Positions 21,083-30,499 of a DNA stretch of 52,615 bases are shown piece after piece (positions within the stretch are counted from its first letter, which is position 1; each line of letters begins with the position of its first letter). The stretch is from positions 1 to 52,615 of the forward strand of contig JAPMOS010000205.1 in NCBI GenBank assembly GCA_027972325.1. The letters run 5' to 3'. Both the position numbers and the translations under genes were made by a program. The notes beneath the pieces were generated by a model. It was not told where the DNA came from, did not search any database, and was given only the letters and a program-made list of their open reading frames with translations. The stretch is from Paratrimastix pyriformis. Lineage: Eukaryota; Preaxostyla; Paratrimastigidae.

Positions 21083-21236
21083 AAAGGACAAGTCGACTGC
21101 CGGCACTGACATGACATGTCAAATTCTTTTTGATCAATTTTTGGATGTCAGTGCCGTTTTGCGTGCTTGCTGTGCAAGTGTTCACTCTTTCTTGGTTTGG
21201 GTTTGTTTGGGGAAGAGATTACTCGGCTATCCCACC
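21083..21236. repeat. DIRS-B terminal inverted repeat, B1 outer end 2
   Basis: It is the inverse complement of the block at 9321-9480 over the GGCACTGACATGACATGTCAA, TGCTTGCTGTGCAAGTG and CTTGGTTTGGG parts. It then has the end-specific tail AAGAGATTACTCGGCTATCCCACC. Copy B2 ends identically at 52540. Confidence 0.8.
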
Positions 21237-22651
21237 AGAGTTTCATTCTCCTTCAGAGGCGTAATGCCCGAGAGGCGCAATGACCGAGAGATGCAATGCA
21301 GAGCCAGGTGCAGTGCCAGAGAGGCGCAATGCCCGAGGTGCGGAACTTCCCCACCCCCTGGTCAGTCACACGCCGAAGGGTGGTGCGCGCTGCCCGCGGC
21401 GCGTCATGTCCGCGGTGCGTCATGCCCGCGGTGCGTCATGCCCGCGGTGCGCCATGCCCGCGGTGCGTCATGCCCGCGGTGCGTCATGCCCGCGGTGCGT
21501 CATGTACGCGGTGCGTCATGTCCGCGGTGCGTCATGTCCGCGGTGCGTCATGCCCGCGGTGCGTCATGCCCGCGGTGCGTCATGCCCGCGGTGCGCCATG
21601 TCCGCGGTGCGCCATGCCCGACGGACCACTGGCAAATCCGTGTGGGTCCGGGGCGCGCGTTTCGGGCTGAACACAGTGACCGAAGGCAAAAACTGAGTGG
21701 TGAGTGGCGATGCCCCGCCTCTTGTGCAGACCACGTCCGAGTTCCACCGTGGTTCAAAAATGTACCCCTTGCGAGAATTTCCAGTTGAATGACCTGAAGG
21801 CGAACCGACGGTACTTTGTCGTCCGCTCATGGCCGATGAGTGCCCAAGGTGCGCCCGAACGGGTGCGGGAGAGAACTTCGAGCAAACTTCTTCAAGTGGC
21901 CCGGCCGTTTATTGAGGGCCCTCGAACCCGACTCGCAGGAGTTTTCTTTCAGTCATCTTCAAGCCGAGAGCATTCCAGAATGAGCGAGACCCAAGACCCA
22001 GACTTTGCAAAATAGTCCGCCGAAAAAGAGGGGACCCGCATGTTTTCCAAAGAAAAAGGGGGAGTTGGGCGAAAGAAGCGGAACTAAAGAAGAATGAGCA
22101 TTTCGAGCGTCCGAGAATGAGTGCAGTGCTTGGCAAACCCGCTTTGAAAGACCGCACTAAAATAACAGTGTCCAGCTCACACAAGACGAAGCGTTTGGTT
22201 GAAAGGGTGAAGGACTGCCAGAGAATGAGACTCAAAATGAGGTCCAAATGAGGGGCGAACGCAAATCCAAACAGACTTGCGCTACGCCAGAACGTGTCGT
22301 CTTTGTGGTAAACCAATCAAAGACCTCAAAGAGACGCCTCATCGGAGCCCTCGCAATGAGTATTTCTCGCATGCAGCGCTGGAGTGAAGCGCCCGTGAAA
22401 ACGAGCAGCCGTTCGAAGAAATCGAATACAAAACTGCAGCCACAGTACTGCATTTCACCAGACGTGTCCTCGGGTGTGAAATGAGGACCCAAGTTCAAAC
22501 CAGCACGTTCAAAGCTGCAAGCAGTCTGTATAAAAAACGGTAATGTTTGTTCTTCGTGCTGGTTTTTGTTTGTTTTCGTTCATTTGAGAACAAGGAACAG
22601 AGTTTTTCCACGTCTGTCTCTTCTGGAAGAGCAAATACCAGGAATCAACAC
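21237..22651. other. Unassigned stretch between DIRS-B copies
   Basis: The first part (about 21255-21680) is an inverted copy of 23260-23570, including the 16-bp minisatellite. The rest, 21690-22651, matches nothing else in the window and has no protein that I recognise. The open frames there (up to 135 codons, minus strand) lack convincing features. A TATA-like TATAAAAAA at about 22530 is unsupported by context. Confidence 0.4.
21390..21614. repeat. 16-bp minisatellite, array 1
   Basis: There are about 14 head-to-tail units of GTCATGCCCGCGGTGC, with C/T variants inside the unit and constant length. Because 16 leaves remainder 1 when divided by 3, each of the three frames reads the same 16-residue cycle and all stay open, so the ORFs here are by-products of the repeat. 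Confidence 0.9.
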
Positions 22652-23309
22652 ATTCTCCTTCACGAGTTCGGAGAACGAGGGACAGCCTTCGTGGGATAGC
22701 CCCAAACAAACCCAAACCAAGAAAGAGTGAACACTTGCACAGCAAGCACGCAAAACGGCACTGACATCCAAAAATTTTATCAAAAGAATTTGACATGTCA
22801 TGTCAGTGCCGGCAGTCGACTCGTCCTTTTGCGCACTAAGCAAATCGCAACGCAATCCTTTATCCCGGAGTTCTCTATTTTCTCGGTCCTCTCGGACTCA
22901 TTTTTCATAGCTTATTGGGAACTCTGAAGTCAAAGAAAACTGCATCATTATTGTCCTCGGGAGCGGGGGTTGGATGATCGACCTCATCTGTTTTGACAAT
23001 GTCGCTTTCAAGCTTCAACGAGCTCTGGAAAAGATCTGCGCTCTGCTTGGGAACGGTGAGCGGTGCCCTTTGGCTCACGCGCACTCGCTTCCGCGCCACT
23101 TCGGTGGTGCATTATCGCGACCTCCCGCTCATGTATCAGTTGGCACTCGGGGTTCTTCGGGGTTCCCCCCGCAGTTGTTATCCTCGTGCTTGTTCGTCGT
23201 TTGCCGGCTGAAACGGACTTGTGACCCGTTGGGTCTTGTGAGGTGATTGGAGAATAGCGCGAAACGCGCGCCCCGGACCCACACAGATTTGCCAGGGGAC
23301 CGTCGGGCA

Positions 23310-23450
23310 TGGCGCACCGCGGACATGGCGCACCGCGGACATGGCACACCGCGGACATGGCGCACCGCGGACATGGCGCACCGCGGGCATGACGCACCGC
23401 GAGCATGACGCACCGCGGGCAGGACGCACCGCGGGCAGCGCGCACCACCG
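23310..23450. repeat. 16-bp minisatellite, array 2 (inverted relative to array 1)
   Basis: About nine units of GCGCACCGCGGACATG, the reverse complement of the array 1 unit. The flanking sequence (GACCCACACAGATTTGCC side) also matches array 1 in inverted orientation. Confidence 0.85.
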
Positions 23451-23527
23451 GCGTGTGACTGACCAGGGGTGGGGAGTTCCGCACCTCGGGCATTGCGCCT
23501 CTCTGGCACTGCACCTGGCTCTGCGCC

Positions 23528-23920
23528 CCTCGGGCATTGCATCTCTCGGTCATTGCGCCTCTCGGGCATTGCGCCTCTCGGGCATTGCGCCTCTCGGGCA
23601 TTGCGCCTCTCGGGCATTGCGCCTCTCGGGCATTGCACCTCTCGGGCATTGCGCCTCTCGGGCATTGCACCCCTCGGGCATTGCGCCTCTCGGGCGCATT
23701 GCACCTCTCGGGCATTGCACCTCTCGGACATTGCGCCTCTCGGACATTGCGCCTCTCGGGCATTGCACCTCTCGGGCATTGCGCCTCTCGGGCATTGCAC
23801 CTCTCGGGCATTGCGCCTCTCGGGCATTGCACCCCTAGGGCATTGCGCCTCTCGGGCATCGCACCTCTCGGGCATGGCATCTCTCGGGCATTGCGCCTCT
23901 CACGCGGGCGCTGCGCATCT
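23528..23920. repeat. 16-bp minisatellite, array 3
   Basis: About 24 units of GGGCATTGCGCCTCTC, with one unit slightly longer near 23690. A few degenerate units of the same family appear inverted at 21257-21340. All six frames are open over most of the array for the same arithmetic reason as array 1, so long ORFs on both strands here should not be called genes. Confidence 0.9.
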
Positions 23921-25831
23921 TGGGCATTCGGCGCGTGTTATCTGGGAACTTGTGACGGAGTGCCTCTTTACAAAGTCTGGCTTCGTGGAAGAGCATTTCC
24001 CTTACTCTGGGTGCGTAGATGCGAGCGTGAGGTCATCGAAGTCGGCCTCTTCTCCTGACCCATTGAACCCACAACACCCGGCGGGAGTGGCACTGGTACC
24101 TCCCCCACAGGGGTTCGCTGGGGACAACATCGCCCGGACAAGAGTCATGCTCACCTCGGACCCCTCCAGAAAGGCTCCCATGACCCACTGGCTGCTCAAC
24201 AGCCCCCCAGATGCCCAAACCCAAGATCGTGAGCTTCCTGAACTCACACGTTGGCTCTTCTGTGGCCAGGGCGTCCATGCTGAAAGGGGCGAGTGCCCCA
24301 CTTCGGCCGTGCGCACCGGGGTCGCGTTACGGGGTGCTTCACGCGGATTGGTGACGGCCTGCTCTTTTGCAAAGTCTGGATTCGCGAACAGAGCACTTCC
24401 CTTACTCACGGACGAGCGTAGATGTGAGCGTCGGGGCAACGAACGCACGCCCGATGAGAGTGACACACTGGCTGCCGTTCCCTTTTCCCCTGGGAGGTAA
24501 GCGCCAGCGGCCGAGGGCGCTCTGCAAATACCCCGTTCAACTCTCAGCCTGGGCCCGAGATGTAGGGCAAGCTTGACGGGAGCAAAGAGGAAAGTCCGTC
24601 GTCATCCTCTCTCCGCCCTTGTGTGGAACACCAATCGTGATCTCTGCGCACTCTCCCTCCTCCGAGTGCGTGCCCACCTTCTAGTCCCTGCCCATCACTC
24701 CGGCTCATCCCATCCCCACCTCCGAGGGCCATGATGGGGCGGCTCCGTCCCGGGAGGGCGAGCATCCCTGTCTTGAACCCATCACGATCACTCCTGCTTG
24801 GGGTCACTCTGGGCAAGGCTGAGCACTTGTCCGCCTTGCCCACAGCCGGGTGGCATTATTCCATAGTATTTCTGCTCCCCTGCTCGGTACTCTTCGGAGC
24901 TGTCCTGCCTGGAGTGGGATCACACTTCACACACGGACACGAACTATACTGAGAGCATTTGGTTGGGCGGGCCTGTGTTTGTCCGCGCCCACACCCTCAC
25001 ACAGACCGTACGGGGTCAGAAACAACAACAAACTGCGAGACGTCAGGGACGCGCGCATACTTATGCACCCACGGGTCCCCCGCTCGGGGATCGAGGTCCC
25101 AACAAGCTGGCGGGCAGGTCAGAAACAACTTTGGGATTTCGGCACTGCTAGGTCTAGAGATTGGAGATAATTCACTGACCGCCAGCAAGCCTCTTAGTTG
25201 CACGTCGTTCCTCAATGGGTTCTCTTCCGATCCCGTGTGCGCTGTCCCCCCCGCACCTGGAGTCAGGTGTTTTTTCCCTTCTCTGCGGCACATCTGGCGC
25301 ACCAACACCAGTGTTTGATGTTTTTTCTTTGGGGTGGGCCTGCGCTTGCCCATGACCATCACCCCAACACTGGGACCCTTGTGTGATTTCAACGCGTATC
25401 TGCTCGTTTGCATGCCGCGGGTTTTCTCATGAGGGCGCTCCGTTGGATGTCCGGATGCCCCTCTGCCTCGGTGTGTACGTTGACTCACCAACACCGTGAC
25501 GATGGCATGCATGCACCGCTGGTTTTTTCATGAGGGCGATCCGTTGTATGTCCGGATGCTGTGCCCGTGGGTACACCAACACCGAGAAAATTGGTGCTAT
25601 GTACTCGAGGGGCTTGCACGTGTTCATGCCCTGGTATGTTCATGGGGTGTCTGTCTGTTCATCACCCGCACTGCTCCCCGATGTTCTCTTATGAGTCTAT
25701 GCTCGGGCGCCCTTCTGCCCCGGTGTGTTTGTGGACTCCGAGCACCGAGGCAGGATAGCTTACACCCCCAACGGGGTATATATCGACAGGGGTATGTTTA
25801 CCCACCACACATGCCTCCACGGCCACAGTGA

Positions 25832-27758
25832 AGGGCGGTAGATCCGGATTGGTGAGTGTCTGCCAACCCCACTCGAGGTGTGCCCTGGCTTGCCGGACTG
25901 GGTCCCCCGACACCTGTGTCACACAACACTCCCAGTGTGGGGGCCCAATTCCCTTGAGGTTGCGTGTCGTGCCTGCCAGGAATGTGTTCTCCTGCCGCGG
26001 TAAGGTCAGGGGTGGTGCCACTGCCATGTGCAGCATCACTGGCCACCACGGTGCCGATGTCCACACCGGGGTGAGGAGAAGGGCCTCCCCCCGCTGCTCC
26101 CTCAACCGTTCCAAGACTCTGAGGATGAGCGAGAACGGTGGGTTGATCCACGGCACATCTGAGGCTAGGTTCTGCCGAAAGAAGTCCACTCCCACCGCTC
26201 CCGGTTCCTTGACCAAGGACCAGAACCGGGGGCACAGGTGGTTTCGCGCCGATGCAAAGGCGTCCACCGTCGGTTTCGTCCTGAGTTTCACCACCGCCCT
26301 GAAGAGGGCTGGGTGGAGCTGGTAATCTTCGGCGTCGACCCACCGCGAGAGCCTGTCCGCTCTCACGTTGTCGATGCCGTGAATGTGCTCTGTGGTGAGG
26401 GTGATCCGGTGTGTCTGACAGAACTCCCAGAGTTTTCTCAACCGGGTGTTGAGCTGCTGACTCTGTGACTTGAGTCTGCCGACTGACCACACGACAGACG
26501 AATTGTCCGAGAACCAAAGTACGGACTTGCCCGTGACCTGTTCCCGGAACAGGTGGAGTGACCTGATGCCCGCTTCCAATTCGAGCGGGTTTATCGAGCT
26601 GATGTCCTGTAGGTCCGTCACTCTCCACAACTCGTGTGCTGGGATGCCCTGCTCGATGCTCTGTGCCGGAGTCCTCAGCACTGCCCCCCAGCCCATCTCG
26701 GCTGCATCCGTGGTCAGGATCAGCTCTGCTGGTGGGGTCCGAAGTGGGGTGCTGGTGGGGTACTGTGCATGTTCCCACCACTCCAAGTCCCTGTGTGACT
26801 CCTCCGAAAGGGTCACCAGTGCATGCACCCCCCCCTGCGCCTTGATCGCCGTGGACAGGTCGATGTTCAGGTTGCGCAGGTACAAGCAGGCCGGGCGAAT
26901 CGTCTCCCTGCATGACGACATGAACCCGATCACCGCTGCCAATGATTTGGCTTTGATGGTGGTGCACTGTTGGGTGTTGTGCGCCATCTCTCTCACCTTC
27001 TGTGCCTTCTCGGGTGGGAGTGAGAGTGTCATCGCTCGAGTGTCGAGGACAAACCCCAGGAACTCCAGCATTTGAACTGGTTCCACTTGGGTTTTGTCCC
27101 AGCTGATCTCGAACCTGAGTGAGAGGAGGTGACGAAGGAGTGCCAGTGTATGCAGTTTGGTCTCCTGTGGTGACCTGCCCAACACCAGTAGGTCGTCGAT
27201 GTAGTGGACTACCAAGATGCCGTGTCTTCGGGCTTCCTTGATTGCCACTCTCATGGTCTTCGTAAAGATTCTGGGAGCCACATTCAGGCCGAATGGGAGG
27301 GCTTGGAAGCGATATTCCGTGCCCTCCCATTCGACTCCCAGGTATTTCCGGTGAGGTGGAAAGATCGGGATGTGAAAGTACGCATGCTTGAGGTCGATCT
27401 TGGTGGCCCACATCATGGGCTCCACCACGGCCCTCACCGTCTTCCACCCCTCCATTTTGAAGGAGGGGCAGAAGATGAAGTGATTCAAGGCGGTGAGGTC
27501 CAGGATCAACCTCCATTTCCCGCCGGGCTTGGGCCGCCCAAAATGGGAGATCTCATCCCTTTGTCCGACCCCCTGGATCGTTTTCAGTGCCGATATCCCA
27601 AGGTACTCCTGGACCACCGCCTCCAAGCCCAGTTTCTCCTCCCCACCAAGTGGTAGGGTCCCGGGACCACGCCCCGGGTTGGGTGGGGGTCCCTTGAACG
27701 GGATGTGAAACCCTTCCGATACCACCTGTGCCACTTCCCGAGGTGGTCTGAGGGCCAA
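25832..27758 (-). CDS. DIRS-A reverse transcriptase/RNase H
   Basis: An open frame of about 640 codons within the element; it continues to 25689 in foreign sequence. The N-terminal part holds a DIRS/gypsy-type reverse transcriptase (IDLKHAYFHIP, then the YIDD-type catalytic box in HYIDDLLVLG). This is followed by RNase H (LTTDAAEMGWG, the INPLELEAG glutamate region, WFSDNSS, GIDNVRADRLSR) and the DIRS-specific C-terminal region. This enzyme copies element RNA into DNA in the cytoplasm or nucleus before recombinase-mediated insertion. Its C-terminal end is lost at 25831, where a partial DIRS-B copy adjoins. The same protein part ends at 6669 in copy A3. Confidence 0.85.
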
Positions 27759-28402
27759 CCACTCCTCCCGGTGCCGAGCCAGCCTGCCTGCCAGTGGTCC
27801 CCGAGGTGGGTGCTGTGCCAGCAGCCGCAGTTTGGCCTGCTCCCGGTCCCATTGAGGGTCCAGTCCGAGAAGGAAGGGGTCCCTCCCCAGGGGTTGGGAC
27901 TGTCCCTCCCCCGAGCTGAGCCCCCTTGGGCCGTGTTATGGGGTGAGGCAGAGTTTCCCCTGAGGGGTGGGGGTGAGTGGGTTCCCGAGTTGGGTGCCTG
28001 CCCTCCCGGGACTTGGCACCCTCCTCCGGTCCCGTGACGGGGTTGTGGGGGGAGAGCGGGGACAAGACGGGGCGTAGAGGTGAGGGAGTGCATGACGGGT
28101 GGTGCAGGTGTGCTGGACAGACTGCTGCCGCCCTCCCTTGCTCTGGTCCCACTCCCGGGCCAGGTAGGTCTTGCCCTGCCATTTGATCTGGCCGTTTTGG
28201 GGGGTTACTTTTATCGGCGCCACCCCCCAGGGGCGCCTGGTCCCCCACCCCCGCACCCGTACCGGAGGGGTGGTGGGGACGCGAGTCGCTGCCTCCGCCA
28301 CTGAGGTGCATGAGCTTCACCGCCAACGCTAGCGGAACGTGTGAGTGGGTGTTTCCGGGACCCTGCCTCGCAGACCTCCCCGCGTGTCCCCGCATTGGGG
28401 AG
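27759..28402 (-). pseudogene. DIRS-A pol N-terminal region, overlapping gag end
   Basis: The proline/glycine-rich upstream part of the DIRS-A pol frame. In copy A2 the same stretch is continuous with the reverse transcriptase and overlaps the gag C-terminus in another frame by about 185 bp, as DIRS genes do. In A1 it is broken and abuts the LINE at 28402. Confidence 0.6.
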
Positions 28403-29875
28403 CCTCGTCGGGGGGCTGAGGCACATTGGCTCCCCCACCACTGGCCACGAAACGGCCATTTTCAGGACCAACGACGGGGCCCTCTTCGACCTCTCCGGGA
28501 CGAGGAGGACCGAGGTCACAACGAGTGACGTCGAGGAGGGCCTCCGCCTCCTTGTTTTTGTGGTGGAGAGGGATGTCACCACCGCCGCAACGATTCTCAA
28601 GGCGGCCCCCTGGGCAGCAGCTCCGGCGCCCACCCCCATCCCGTCTCACGACCAAGCGGCACTGCCCACCCCGGCTACTCCACCCACCTCAGCAGCACCA
28701 TCGGCCCCGACAGCAGTCCGTGACGCAGAGAGCGACCCGACCCAGCCCCCGTCGGCCCCCGCCCACCCCACCCCAGTGGCCCAGCAGGCCGGCCCAGGGA
28801 GCAGCTCCTTGCCCCTCCCGTCGACCGGCCCGCCTCACCCGCAGACGTCAGCCCCCTCCCCGAGCGACCAGGCCACCACCAACACGCCCGAGGAGGAACA
28901 CCAGGACCACACGGGCGCACCGCTCAACCACAACCGGCCCCGCAGCAGCGAGGACTTCGTGATCTTCTACCCCGGGGCCGCCAGGAGATGGACAAGGGGC
29001 CCAAGCCCGTCGCTGTCTGGAGCCGCAGGGGTGGACGTGGGCGTCCTTCGCGAGCCGCGCCGAAGCCGAATCGGCGATGCAGACGGCCACCCGGAAGGCG
29101 ATGTGGGCCAAGTCAACTGCCGAGCGCCTCGGCATTCGCGTGGAGGCCCGCCGTCGCCGACACACACCCGGCACGCCAACAGGGGACACCGACCGGCCGG
29201 CCACAGGCCGAGGGGGCCCGTTCGAGCTCTACTTCCCCGACGGAGCCCCGGATGGCCTCACCCCTGCCCCCACCGCAGTCCGAACCTCCCGTGAGGGCCA
29301 AGCTTGGGCGGTGTTCTCCTCGCTGGAGGATGCCACGGCGGCCCGAGCCGGCGCGAGCACACGTGTGGCCTGGTCGAAGGCCACGGCGGCGCGGCTCAAC
29401 CTCCCGCCAGAGGCGACGAGCCCACGACTCCCGCAAGCGCCTTCAACAGTCAGCCCCACGGCGGCAGGGGCGCCCCGCCTCGGGCGGGCGGGGTTGCAGC
29501 GGGCGGCGGCGGCCACACCCGCGGGGCAACGGCCATCCGCGCGGAGAACACCGAGACCGACGACGAGGCCGGGACCGACGAGGCCGAGACTGGGCCTCGC
29601 GGTGCCACGCAGAGAAGGCGGCGAGCCCGAGGGGATCCCGCCGCCGAGGCCCCACGGGGATCCCACTGACCTGGGCACAGGTGGAGGCTCTCCAACCCCT
29701 GAGGAACGCCCGAGCCAGAACTGTGCGACCGATCCGCCCCGGGATGCGCGGACCAGCGAGCACTCTCCCACCGACAAACGCCATGGGCTACCCCCCCGAG
29801 ACCGTATTCATCCTTCCCAACAGCATGCCCATGGCCCAGCTCACCCTTGCCGATGGCCGCCCCTTTCGCCACTAA
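28403..29875 (+). pseudogene. LINE ORF1, gag-like with tandem RRM-like modules
   Basis: An N-terminal domain (28430-28610, including EEGLRLLVFVVERDV) is followed by a Pro/Ser/Thr-rich linker (28610-28940) and two related modules of about 65-70 residues at about 28950-29150 and 29217-29420. Both modules have the pattern F-x-[IL]-[FY]-[FY]-P, then W-[AT]-x-[AV]-F-x-S, then W-[AS]-K-[AS]-T-A-x-R-L. The F-rich strands resemble RNP2 and RNP1 of an RRM, so RNA binding is likely. A charged region (about 29530-29630) and a C-terminal segment ending at 29875 follow. The frame changes near 29000, between 29440 and 29560, and again before 29650. The end overlaps the start of ORF2 by 23 bases. Confidence 0.6.
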
Positions 29876-30414
29876 GTCGGGGACCACCGACAAGTCGGGT
29901 CCGGTGCCTGGTCCCCCCGCCCCCGCCACCACCCTGGAGCCAGCCACCCCCTCCCAGTGCGCGGCCGCCACCAGCTGCCTCCACCTCTCCCGCCAAGCAC
30001 CCAACACCCCGACCGGGCCACCCCGCCACACGAGCATGGAGGGCAAGGTACCCACCCTGTACCTGCTCTCCGACCGAAGACGCCATGTGTATGTCGGAAC
30101 GACTGTCAACCTCACCCACCGGGTCCTCCAGCACAACGGCCTGCTCGCCGGGGGCGCACAGCAGACCCAGGGCCACCGGTGGCACCTCCTGGCCGCGTGC
30201 TGGGGCCCCCCGCTGGAGCAGATCAGGCAGCTGGAGGACCTCCTGCACCGCCCGGACTCTGGCTGCGGCTTCCGCAAACCCGTCACCGTCAAACAGACTG
30301 TAGGGGCCCTCTGCTCCCTCCTCGCTCGCCTCAAGCTCCACCGTGCTCACCTGCATCTTGTCGCCCCGATCCGCACCGACCTCGCCACGGCCGTAACCGG
30401 CTGCACGGTGACAC
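29853..30414 (+). CDS. GIY-YIG nuclease domain at the N-terminus of LINE ORF2
   Basis: After a 61-residue proline-rich leader, the segment from 30036 reads as a compact GIY-YIG domain of the SLX1 type. YLL stands in the GIY position (30060), YVG in the YIG position (30090), with the arginine of THRVLQHNG, the HNG and GGA signatures, and a later glutamate in QLEDLL. The catalytic set (Tyr, Tyr/Gly, Arg, His, Glu) is present. In SLX1 this fold nicks branched DNA. In Penelope-like elements a GIY-YIG domain cuts the target, but the reverse transcriptase here is LINE-type. It could nick the target, process a branched intermediate, or be a captured host domain. Confidence 0.7.
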
Positions 30415-30499
30415 ATGGACCCCTTCTCCACAAGGCTCCTCATCGACAACCTCAGCAGGGACCCCCCTCCGGCAGCGTCGCCCTCCCAGGCCCGAGGCA

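Larger units (their letters stand above)
9321..21236. mobile_element. DIRS-B copy B1, full length, with a viral insert
   Basis: The element is bounded by inverted terminal repeats (9321-9480 and 21083-21236) and holds an internal complementary region at 19527-19642 that joins its two end sequences. Without the 4.86-kb insert it is about 7.05 kb. No reverse transcriptase, recombinase or other recognisable protein lies in its own sequence; the open frames there are short, overlapping and repeat-derived. It is therefore a large non-autonomous element. Its terminal repeats are alignable to those of DIRS-A (shared GTCAGTGCCG, TTTTGCGT and GGTTTGGG blocks). Copy B2 (45745-52540) is its near-identical partner. 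Confidence 0.75.
22652..25831. mobile_element. DIRS-B copy B3, truncated, variant body
   Basis: It starts with the DIRS-B end ATTCTCCTTCACGAG and the terminal repeat (to about 22855). A body follows that differs from B1 and B2 immediately inside the repeat but matches copy B4 (39405-39580). It contains 16-bp minisatellites (23310-23450, 23528-23920) and a stretch from 23940 that is shared with B1 from 16720. It is cut at about 25831, where DIRS-A pol begins. No internal complementary region and no protein are visible. 25690-25831 is unique in the window. Confidence 0.65.

Noticed and set aside
21280-21696. Long Cys/Arg/His-rich repeat protein (several overlapping frames)
   Set aside because: A 16-bp repeat keeps all frames open; the frames overlap, share the same residue cycle and have no start context or unique domain.
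22520-22545. TATA box upstream of a gene at 22550
   Set aside because: The motif is present, but no supported gene follows; DIRS-B copy B3 begins about 110 bp later.
21390-23920. CRISPR array
   Set aside because: The units are contiguous 16-mers without spacers, and there is no leader or cas gene in a eukaryotic transposon setting.
23008-24500. 290-codon minus-strand and 343-codon plus-strand repeat proteins
   Set aside because: Both arise from the same 16-bp minisatellite read in different directions; neither has a unique domain.
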